This document shows, piece by piece, positions 7,989 through 14,304 of a stretch of DNA of 16,584 nucleotides. The notes beneath the pieces were generated by a model. It made no database searches. It had not been told where the DNA came from and worked only from the letters and a program-made list of their open reading frames with translations. The stretch covers positions 1 to 16,584 of the forward strand of contig CAZFQG010000149.1 of the NCBI GenBank assembly GCA_964520785.1, given 5' to 3'. How positions within the stretch are numbered: the stretch's first letter is position 1; every line of letters starts with the position of its first letter. Made by a program: the position numbers and the translations under genes. The DNA comes from CAZFQG01 sp964520785. Its GTDB lineage: Bacteria; Planctomycetota; Planctomycetia; Pirellulales; Thermoguttaceae.

Positions 7989-8876
7989 TTAGCCACCGGC
8001 GGAAGCCTCTTCAACCAATTGCATGGTCTCTTCGATCTGCTTGATATCGCTAAAACCGATAGTGAACGCATCGACGCCGTTGTCCAGAGCGTACTTGATC
8101 GATTGCACGCGTTGCTCGCGGCTTTCCAGCCCGTTCTCGCCGTAAATCTTCATGCCCAGTACGCCCCGCCCTTTGGCCTTGATCCGCTCGATTTGCTTAA
8201 CCACGTCCTCGGGCTTGCCGTCCATCTTGTGTCCGAAGGGGTTGACACGCACCAAGTGAACGTCAAGGTCGTCGCAGGCTTCGTGCATGGCGGACGCGAC
8301 GAGGGCGTCCCAACCGTGGCACGATACGCCGACGGCCCGGATCAGCCCCTTCTTTTTGAATTCGAGCAGCTTATCGCGGACGGGGCGATAGTCGGTAGGC
8401 CAGTTCTTGGCTGTCATGCAGTGCATCAGCACCATGTCGAAATAGCCGCTCCCGGAGCCCTGGTTCAATTCGTGTCTGAATGTGTTGATGTCCCACTCGA
8501 CCAGTTCGGGCATCCGGGCGCGGGTCTTGGTCAACAGGGTATATTGATCGCGCGGCACGCCCTCGAGGGCCCGCTGCACGTCCACGTGCATGTTGTAGCT
8601 GTGGGCGGTTTCAATGAAGCGTATACCGCGTTCGAGCGCCCCGCGCACCATTTTGGTGAATGCATCGCTGCCCATGGCACGTTGTTCGCTCCCGCCGCGC
8701 GTGCCGGTGCCCAGGCCGAGGATCGACGTCTTCACGCCGCTACGGCCCAACGTAACCACGTCGGAGGCTTTAATCGGCCCGGCGGGCGCGGCCAAGCTCG
8801 GTCCGACGCCAATCGCGGCGGCGCCGGCCAGCGCCGCGGAACCGAAGAGAAAGTCACGACGAGAAAACCCAGCCAC
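7989..8876 (-). CDS. Tat-exported aldo/keto reductase family protein
   Basis: This 295-residue NAD(P)H-dependent oxidoreductase family protein has an N-terminal twin-arginine signal (SRRDFLFG at 5-12, then a hydrophobic Ala-rich stretch to about 30), so it should fold with cofactor before export. The aldo/keto reductase barrel runs from about 40 to 288. Of the usual Asp-Tyr-Lys-His tetrad, Tyr94, Lys117 and His152 are present, but the Asp position is Glu89 (FIETAHSY instead of FDTAxxY). The start is a GTG at 8876, chosen because AGGAGG lies 7 bases upstream and the Tat motif follows at once. A longer in-frame extension to 9020 adds 48 residues that look untranslated. The substrate is unknown. 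The next gene downstream, GH32, is 177 bp away and probably separately expressed. Confidence 0.9.
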   Translation of the reverse strand: MAGFSRRDFLFGSAALAGAAAIGVGPSLAAPAGPIKASDVVTLGRSGVKTSILGLGTGTRGGSEQRAMGSDAFTKMVRGALERGIRFIETAHSYNMHVDVQRALEGVPRDQYTLLTKTRARMPELVEWDINTFRHELNQGSGSGYFDMVLMHCMTAKNWPTDYRPVRDKLLEFKKKGLIRAVGVSCHGWDALVASAMHEACDDLDVHLVRVNPFGHKMDGKPEDVVKQIERIKAKGRGVLGMKIYGENGLESREQRVQSIKYALDNGVDAFTIGFSDIKQIEETMQLVEEASAGG

Positions 8877-9168
8877 GGCATGTCCTCCTATCTGAAGATT
8901 GATGAATCGATGTCGGCAACCGGTCCCAGACCCGCCGGCCACATACGGTGCAGTGTAGCGAGCGGAGAAAGGAATTGCAACGACCGGCTCCAAGCGTTCC
9001 TTCGCCTTCATGAAATCCATGTTGACTCAATTGGCCGGTTCTGTTACCGTCCGAGCGCTGAATCGTGGGCATCTCGGTAGTCTACCATTTCAGTGGAGAT
9101 GGTCCGGGGCTATCCACCTTTCGGCTCGTATCTCAAGTTGACACCGGGTGCCTGTAAAGGAAAAGACG
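8877..9168. other. Divergent intergenic region between the reductase and the 209-residue protein
   Basis: This 292-bp gap should contain promoters for both flanking genes. On the plus strand TTGACT at 9022-9027 is followed after 17 bp by TACCGT at 9045-9050, a weak sigma-70-like pair about 118 bp before the plus-strand start. A better TTGACA at 9138-9143 is too close to the start codon to act as a -35 box. Nothing convincing was found for the minus strand. Confidence 0.3.
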
Positions 9169-9798
9169 ATGAATACGGCAATTAATTCCATCGGGGTGGG
9201 AGGGGGATATGCCGGATATGGGCCGGCGCAGGGGGCCCAGGCGGAAGCCGCGGTGAGGAAGGTCCAGTCCGCAAACGTGGCGGACGAAGTGACGCTTTCC
9301 TCAAATGAAAAGGTCGGCAAGCACCTCTGTGAGATGTTCGGATTCCCCATGCTCGATGAGCTGGGAAAAATGGGTTCGCCGGGAATGTCCCGCGTCGTTC
9401 GGATACAGGACCTTCGCGCGGCCTACGAGAGGATGTTCGACGAATTCACGAAACGGCTTGAATCCCTGCTCGATTCGGGGGGCATCGACCGATCGCGGCC
9501 GGCGCGACTACAGACCGACGCCGCCGGGAACATCGTCGTGACGAACGATCACCCGGACCAGGAGGCGATCCAGCGGCTTTTCCTGGAGAACCCGGACCTG
9601 GCGAAGCAGTTTCGAGGGCTTTCGGGCCTGGCATCGCTTCTGGCGGCGGCGGAGCAGCACGCGGAATTCGCGGCGGAATACGAGAAAAACCCCTATTCCG
9701 CCGTGGGCGGATATTCGCAGTTATTCGCGAATCACAGGCCGGCTTTCGAGCTGCTCCTCGGACCGGAGGAGATCACCGCTACGCTTCGAGATGACTGA
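9169..9798 (+). CDS. Hypothetical protein, 209 residues, no signal peptide
   Basis: I do not recognise this protein. The ATG at 9169 is preceded by AAAGG with 8 bases of spacing and is preferred over the GTG at 9148. The first 40 residues are rich in Gly, Ala and Gln and look disordered; they end in DEVTLSSNEK, a short motif similar to the segment found in FlgM-type anti-sigma factors and some flagellar accessory proteins. The rest appears mainly helical, with charged amphipathic stretches around residues 75-105 and 135-165 and a segment YEKNPYSAVGGYSQLF near 170-190. No membrane segment or enzyme motif is visible. It stands alone on the plus strand, convergent with cydB 142 bp away. A link to flagella is only a guess, since no flagellar gene is present. 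Confidence 0.75.
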   Translation: MNTAINSIGVGGGYAGYGPAQGAQAEAAVRKVQSANVADEVTLSSNEKVGKHLCEMFGFPMLDELGKMGSPGMSRVVRIQDLRAAYERMFDEFTKRLESLLDSGGIDRSRPARLQTDAAGNIVVTNDHPDQEAIQRLFLENPDLAKQFRGLSGLASLLAAAEQHAEFAAEYEKNPYSAVGGYSQLFANHRPAFELLLGPEEITATLRDD

Positions 9799-9868
9799 CC
9801 GGGGCGGTCTGCGTTTCGGAATCGTTCGGGGTTTCCTCCGCTTGTGTCTCGTTCGCCGGGGAACCGCG

Positions 9869-9927
9869 GCGCCTTGGCGCGAAGACGCCGGCACCGGCGG
9901 ATCGCGTGCTTCGCGGAACTCCCGCGA
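9869..9927. terminator. Cluster of three GC-rich hairpins between convergent genes
   Basis: Three short stems follow one another in the gap between the plus-strand hypothetical gene and cydB: GCGCC/GGCGC at 9869-9880 (2-base loop), CGCCG/CGGCG at 9886-9899, and TCGCGG/CCGCGA at 9911-9927. There is no T-tract on either side, so this is not a canonical intrinsic terminator. It could slow transcription from both directions. Confidence 0.3.
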
Positions 9928-9940
9928 GGTCATTCGCCGC

Positions 9941-10960
9941 TCAATAGCTCGTTTCGTCCAGCTTCACTTTGCCTCGGAATATCCAATATACCCAAGCCGT
10001 GTAGGCAAGAATAATGGGAACACCGACGGCGGCGACAAGGAGCATGATGCCGAGTGTTTTCTCGGAGGACGCGGCGTTATCGACGGTCAGGCCGTTCTCC
10101 GGGTTGGGAAACGAAGGGACGATGTTGGGATAAAGATTCATACCGACGTTCATCAGGGCGAAAGCGATCGTCGACGACGAGGCGAGAAACGCCCGGCCGA
10201 ACCGTGAGGCGCGGAGGCAGGTCGCCATAAAACCGACGGCGCCTAGCGACAGCACGAATGGAATCCCGGCCAACAGGTTCCCGCGGACGCCGGCGGTTGC
10301 GCCGAATGGAGCAAACAAGAACGAGCCGACCGCCAGAAGCAGATAACCGACGAGGAAATTCCACATGGCCGTGGTTGCCCAAGAGGCCGCGCGGTTTTGA
10401 ATTCTCTCTTCCGTCCGTATCGCGAGAAAGACCGATCCATGCATGGCGAAAAGGGCGACCGATGTCAGGCCGGTAAGGATCGCGTAGGGGTTCAACAGTC
10501 CCGGAAAGGTTCCGATGAAGACGTACCGCTCGTTCAGCGGAATGCCGTGGACGATGTTGCCCAAGGCGACGCCGAGCAGGAACGCGGCGAGCAGACTGCC
10601 GAGAAAGAACGCCATATCCCACGCCGCGGTCCAAAGGGCCGATTCAACGTTCCCGCGGAATTCGAATGACGCGGCGCGAAAGATGAGGGCGGCCAGAAAC
10701 AGGTAAAACGGGACGTAAAATCCGGAGAAGACGGTGGCATACGCTTCCGGAAATGCCGCGAACAAAGCCCCCCCGCCTGCGACCAGCCAGACTTCGTTAC
10801 CGTCCCAGAAGGGCCCGACGGCGTTGAGAGCGATGCGCCGTTCCTCGGCCGACTTGTGCAACGGGTGAACGATTCCCACCCCCAAATCGAACCCGTCGAG
10901 CACCGCGTACCCAATGAGCAAGACACCGATCAGTCCAAACCAGATGGTGGAGAGTTCCAT
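9941..10960 (-). CDS. cydB: Cytochrome bd quinol oxidase subunit II
   Basis: This 339-residue membrane protein is the second subunit of the cytochrome bd quinol:oxygen oxidoreductase and carries no haem of its own in the classical enzyme. Its length is usual for CydB, and about nine hydrophobic segments run through it. Family signatures are clear at the N-terminus: LDGFDLGVG with Asp25, and GPFWDGNEVWLV at 49-60 with Trp52, Asp53 and Glu56. The start ATG has AAGGAG 5 bases upstream and lies 9 bp after the cydA stop, so cydA and cydB form an operon. No cydX-like micropeptide and no cydDC assembly transporter is visible downstream or elsewhere in the window. Confidence 0.96.
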   Translation of the reverse strand: MELSTIWFGLIGVLLIGYAVLDGFDLGVGIVHPLHKSAEERRIALNAVGPFWDGNEVWLVAGGGALFAAFPEAYATVFSGFYVPFYLFLAALIFRAASFEFRGNVESALWTAAWDMAFFLGSLLAAFLLGVALGNIVHGIPLNERYVFIGTFPGLLNPYAILTGLTSVALFAMHGSVFLAIRTEERIQNRAASWATTAMWNFLVGYLLLAVGSFLFAPFGATAGVRGNLLAGIPFVLSLGAVGFMATCLRASRFGRAFLASSSTIAFALMNVGMNLYPNIVPSFPNPENGLTVDNAASSEKTLGIMLLVAAVGVPIILAYTAWVYWIFRGKVKLDETSY

Positions 10961-10969
10961 AAAGGCTCC

Positions 10970-12316
10970 TTATGATCGCTCCTCGCTCGCCGCGGGACCG
11001 GCCGCGATCTTCTTCAGCAGAAGAAACATGAACAGCGCCAACAGCAGCAGGTAGATTCCGGTGAAGAAGACCAGCGAAAACCAGACCTCCGAAGCACGGA
11101 TCGCCTCGGAGAGACCGTCTTTCGTCCGGAGAATATCCTGCACGATCCACGGCTGCCGGCCGACCTCGGCCGTCACCCAGCCGGCCTGGCTCGCGATATG
11201 CGGCAATACGGCGCCGAACACCATCGCCCAAAGATACGGACGGACGAATCGCCCCTCCGCGCGGAATAGGGCCCCGGTCCACCACAGCACCAGGCCGACG
11301 ATGCTCATCCCGATGAATAGAATGCCCAGGGACACCATCAGGTGGAACATCTGAAAAACCACCTGCACCGGCGGGTGCCTGTCCTCCGGAAACGCGTTCA
11401 GACCCGTGACCTCGGCCTTGAAGTTCCGGTGGGCCACGAAGCTGAGCAGGCCCGGAATCCCCGGACCATGCGTCTTTTGCTCTGTCTCGTCGACCCAGCC
11501 GAAAAGCCGCAACGGAGCGCCGCGCCGCGTCTCATAAAGCCCCTCCATCGCCGCCAGCTTCACCGGTTGGTAGACCGTCACCGTTCTCGCCGAGGCGTCG
11601 CCCGAAACCAACTGTGCAAATGAGGCCAACGCGAACAGACCCAGACCGAACTTCATGGAAACCCGGGCAAAAGCCTCATGCCGCTTGCGCAGAAGGTAAT
11701 AAGCGGCCACCGCCGCGACCAATGCCGCTCCGGTCGCCCACGATGCCAAGAGTACGTGCGAAAGTCTATCGACCGTCGAAGGATTGAGAACCATCCGCCA
11801 GAAACTAACGATCTCGGCTCGTTCCACCCCGTTTCGAGTAACGATATGGAAGCCGGCCGGGGTATGCATCCAGGAATTCGCGACGATGATCCAGACGGCG
11901 CTCAAATGCGCGCCCAGACAAACCATGCATGTCGAGAAGAAATGAGTCTTCTTGCCGATCCGGTTCCACCCGAACACCAGCACGCCCAAGAATGTCGATT
12001 CGAGGAAGAAGGCGGAAATGGCCTCGATCGCCAGGGGACCGCCGAACACGTCCCCAACGTACCGCGAATACGCGGCCCAATTCGTGCCGAATTGAAACTC
12101 CATGACGATGCCGGTGACCACGCCCATCGCGAAGATCAGGGCGAAAACCCGCGTCCAAAAACGTGCCGCGGTGTGATAAACCTCCTCTCCGGTTCGAACC
12201 CATCGGGCTTCCAGCAGGACGAGGATCACCCCCAGACCAATACTCATGGGGGGGAATAAAAAATGAAATCCGGCAGATACTCCGAATTGAATCCGGGAAA
12301 GCAGCTCGGCGTCCAT
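10970..12316 (-). CDS. cydA: Cytochrome bd quinol oxidase subunit I
   Basis: This 448-residue subunit binds the haems and quinol of the bd-type terminal oxidase, which reduces oxygen to water without pumping protons. The key residues are visible: His18 (haem ligand near the N-terminus), Glu98 and Glu106 in the AIEAISAFFLEST segment, His187 and Met327 (ligands of the other b haem), Lys253 and Glu258 in the Q-loop, and GRQPW at 386-390. The Q-loop is short, as in the cyanide-insensitive and other short-loop types, and the protein is shorter than the 522-residue E. coli CydA. The position equivalent to E. coli Arg391 is His325 (FHLM). The start at 12316 gives the normal N-terminus; GGAGG lies 13 bases upstream, which is rather far. 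A frame reaching 12358 adds 14 residues atypical of the family. Confidence 0.95.
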   Translation of the reverse strand: MDAELLSRIQFGVSAGFHFLFPPMSIGLGVILVLLEARWVRTGEEVYHTAARFWTRVFALIFAMGVVTGIVMEFQFGTNWAAYSRYVGDVFGGPLAIEAISAFFLESTFLGVLVFGWNRIGKKTHFFSTCMVCLGAHLSAVWIIVANSWMHTPAGFHIVTRNGVERAEIVSFWRMVLNPSTVDRLSHVLLASWATGAALVAAVAAYYLLRKRHEAFARVSMKFGLGLFALASFAQLVSGDASARTVTVYQPVKLAAMEGLYETRRGAPLRLFGWVDETEQKTHGPGIPGLLSFVAHRNFKAEVTGLNAFPEDRHPPVQVVFQMFHLMVSLGILFIGMSIVGLVLWWTGALFRAEGRFVRPYLWAMVFGAVLPHIASQAGWVTAEVGRQPWIVQDILRTKDGLSEAIRASEVWFSLVFFTGIYLLLLALFMFLLLKKIAAGPAASEERS

Positions 12317-12363
12317 CGGTGCGTCGGCGCCTCCGTCAGGTGCTTGAGGTCTGAACACATATC

Positions 12364-12400
12364 ATTATAATTAAAAGGTTTGAGTGCGGGCACCAACCTT
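12364..12400 (-). promoter_or_regulatory. Candidate cydA promoter and overlapping imperfect dyad
   Basis: On the minus strand TATAAT (plus-strand 12364-12369) would place a transcription start about 40 bp before the cydA ATG. No good -35 box is present. Instead, the -35 area is occupied by a nested dyad: AAGGTT at 12375-12380 pairs with AACCTT at 12395-12400, and inside it GTGC at 12384-12387 pairs with GCAC at 12390-12393. Such an arrangement is expected for an activator or repressor site controlling cydAB. It also lies 52-77 bp before the start codon of the divergent lipoprotein gene. Assignment as an operator is inference. Confidence 0.4.
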
Positions 12401-12451
12401 GATACCGCACCCCCCAAATGTAGCTTTTTTTTCAAAGGAGTCTCGCGCGCC

Positions 12452-12871
12452 ATGTCGAAACATTTGGCCTTTCTCACCATTATCGCCGCAGTCGCCCTCG
12501 TCGTATCGGGATGTGGTGGTGGGCCCAGCACCGTCCCCGTTTCAGGCAAAGTGACCTACCAGGGCAAACCACTCGAGTTTGGAACGGTCATGTTTCAGGC
12601 GGAATCCGGCCCGATCGCTAAAGCTGAGATTCAGCCGGACGGAACCTTTACATTGACCACGGATGGCGATCCTGGTGCCGTTGTGGGAATGCACCAAGTT
12701 CGAGTGGCGTGTTTCTCGAACCAAGCCCCCGACTCGCCTCCCCCTCCCCCGGATCGGGAGCCCACGCTTGGGCGCCCGCTCATCCCCATAAAATACAATA
12801 ATTTCGATCAGAGCGGGCTCGTGGTGGAAGTCACCAAAGGAATGGAGCCGGTTGAACTGAACTTGCAGTAG
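12452..12871 (+). CDS. Small lipoprotein with carboxypeptidase-regulatory/transthyretin-like fold
   Basis: This 139-residue protein has a lipoprotein signal peptide (SKH, hydrophobic run, lipobox VSGC with Cys21) and should be anchored in a membrane. The mature part begins PVSGKVTYQGKPLEFGTVMF, the hallmark of the small carboxypeptidase-regulatory-like proteins found in many copies in Planctomycetes genomes. A Pro-rich segment (SPPPPPD) lies near residue 100. The fold is a single beta-sandwich domain; the biochemical role of the family is not known to me. The start has AGGAG 11 bases upstream, and a longer frame back to 12380 would bury the signal peptide. The gene is divergent from cydA and convergent with the 13004-14200 lipoprotein gene. 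Confidence 0.9.
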   Translation: MSKHLAFLTIIAAVALVVSGCGGGPSTVPVSGKVTYQGKPLEFGTVMFQAESGPIAKAEIQPDGTFTLTTDGDPGAVVGMHQVRVACFSNQAPDSPPPPPDREPTLGRPLIPIKYNNFDQSGLVVEVTKGMEPVELNLQ

Positions 12872-12942
12872 AGGGGGATCCGACAATAATCGCCGCAGAT
12901 TGTCCGATAATCGACAAAGATCGGCTCGGTTGTCGCCCCTCT
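12870..12942. other. Predicted three-way-junction structure in a convergent gap
   Basis: An outer stem AGAGGGG (12870-12876)/CCCCTCT (12936-12942) encloses two hairpins. The first is GACAAT/ATTGTC (12882-12887/12899-12904, 11-base loop) and the second is CGACAA/TTGTCG (12912-12917/12930-12935, 12-base loop). The second hairpin abuts the closing stem directly. The structure begins at the stop codon of the small lipoprotein gene and lies 61 bp from the stop of the convergent gene. It may act as a bidirectional terminator or stabilising 3' end; no T-tract follows. Pairing was read by eye and not scored for energy. Confidence 0.4.
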
Positions 12943-13003
12943 CCGGCAGGCTTCACTAGCGCGCGAGGATTGCGGGTCAGCCGGTCCGACTATTAATAAC
13001 CCC

Positions 13004-14200
13004 TCAGGGAATCGGTAGCGATGGCGCGATCGATGCCGGGACGCGTCCGGCGCGGTTACTTGTCTCCGGAAGGGGAGGTAATCCCAGAGGCTGGTTGGAA
13101 TCCGACCGGGCTGGTGCGTCTCCCATGGTCCGAGGAATTCGCAGGGGAGTAGGATTCACCCCTTTCAGGTCCAACAGGGCGGGTGGAGTCGGTGGCTCGG
13201 CGCCTGCCTTTGGGAGCGGAGGAGCAGGGCCGGAATCGGTTGTCTCCGCAGGCGACGGCGTTTCCGGCAGGCGGAGGACGATCTCGGAGCCACTGCTAGA
13301 GCCCTTGGAAGGTGGGGTCTGCCCCTGGGAAGGGGTGGAAGGGGACGGCTCGGATTCATGGGCCGCCGGGACGACGTTCGAATCGGGGTCCGTTTGGTTT
13401 TGCGTTTCCACGGAACTTCTGGAATCGGCCAGCGTCGGCCGGTCGACGTCGGATGCTTCGGATTCCGCGACGGCCGTTTCGTCCGCAGCGTCCTCCGGTG
13501 GGTCGTCGACGAAATAAGCGTCGTCGGCGACCGCCAGAACCGGCTGAGGATCACGCGAACGGAAGTCGACGAGCGGGATATCGATTTCATCGCCCGCGAA
13601 ATTCGTTTTGTCGTAGATGGACCCGGTCTGAAACGGTCCGGCTCCCGCGATCCAGACGTCCTTCGCACTACTCTCGACGGGACGGATACCCGATTGCCAG
13701 ACGGGGCGTCCCGTCTTCACATTGTAGGCGAAAATGGCCATTTTGACCACCGCGCGTTGCTTCGTGTTCTTCGCCAATTGCATTTCCGGAATACTTGCCG
13801 GTACTCCGGTGACCGCGACGGGAACCGGAACGCTCACCGACGGTATGCCGAACATCATCTCATTCCGGTCGGTTCCAATCGCTCCGACACGGACTTCGGC
13901 GACATAATCCGCCTCCTCTTTGGGGTCGCGTAGGATACATCCCGTCGCCAGCATGTGCTGACGTAGCGTGCTGATAAGATACGCACTGTCCGTAACCCCC
14001 TTAATATGGGTAGTATCGAGATATACTCTTCGGCCCGCCAATGCCTTGAAGTCGAGCTGGCTGACCGCGCGATCCATGGCGTCGGAAATGAGTAGTTGCT
14101 CAGTCGCGGTGCGCGAAGTGTCCGTCCATCGTGTGGTTCCACAACCACCGACTAGAAGGAGGGCAATCAGGCTCATGCCAAACAAACGCGTGCCGGTCAC
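13004..14200 (-). CDS. Putative lipoprotein with disordered Pro/Ser-rich tail
   Basis: This 398-residue protein has a lipoprotein signal (MTGTRLFG, hydrophobic segment, lipobox VGGC with Cys20, then GTTRWTDTSRTATEQLL). The region from about 25 to 225 looks folded, with mixed helix and strand and a conserved-looking ATEQLLISDAMDRAVSQLDF segment. It resembles planctomycete lipoproteins that I recall as DUF6655, which I could not check. From about residue 230 to the end the sequence is rich in Pro, Ser, Glu, Asp and Thr and is probably disordered. The start is GTG at 14200, with only GGAG about 15 bases upstream. An ATG at 14176 would leave no positive charge before the hydrophobic stretch, so the GTG is preferred with moderate confidence. 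Its function is unknown. Confidence 0.82.
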   Translation of the reverse strand: MTGTRLFGMSLIALLLVGGCGTTRWTDTSRTATEQLLISDAMDRAVSQLDFKALAGRRVYLDTTHIKGVTDSAYLISTLRQHMLATGCILRDPKEEADYVAEVRVGAIGTDRNEMMFGIPSVSVPVPVAVTGVPASIPEMQLAKNTKQRAVVKMAIFAYNVKTGRPVWQSGIRPVESSAKDVWIAGAGPFQTGSIYDKTNFAGDEIDIPLVDFRSRDPQPVLAVADDAYFVDDPPEDAADETAVAESEASDVDRPTLADSRSSVETQNQTDPDSNVVPAAHESEPSPSTPSQGQTPPSKGSSSGSEIVLRLPETPSPAETTDSGPAPPLPKAGAEPPTPPALLDLKGVNPTPLRIPRTMGDAPARSDSNQPLGLPPLPETSNRAGRVPASIAPSLPIP

Positions 14201-14278
14201 TGGGTCTACGTGAAGCTCCGAAGGTAGGTTTCGCCACGATAGGGGCGGGAGTGTACCAGAATCTCAGAATTGCTGGAA

Positions 14279-14303
14279 CTCCACTTCAGAGTGGAGCATT
14301 ATA
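14279..14303 (-). promoter_or_regulatory. Hairpin and TATAAT box between sulfatase and lipoprotein genes
   Basis: CTCCACT/AGTGGAG (14279-14285/14290-14296, 4-base loop TCAG) forms a 7-bp hairpin 8 bp after the sulfatase stop codon on the minus strand; it is followed by TTCC rather than a T-tract, so terminator activity would be weak. Next to it, TATAAT on the minus strand (plus-strand 14298-14303) could be the -10 box of the downstream lipoprotein gene, with a leader of about 90 bases. No consensus -35 box is seen. Confidence 0.35.
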
Positions 14304-14304
14304 C

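Noticed and set aside
8877..9020. 48-residue N-terminal extension of the aldo/keto reductase
   Set aside because: It would place the Tat signal internally, and the GTG at 8876 has an AGGAGG site at ideal distance.
9138..9143. TTGACA as a -35 box for the 209-residue protein gene
   Set aside because: It is only 26 bp from the start codon, leaving no room for a -10 box, a transcription start and the ribosome-binding site.
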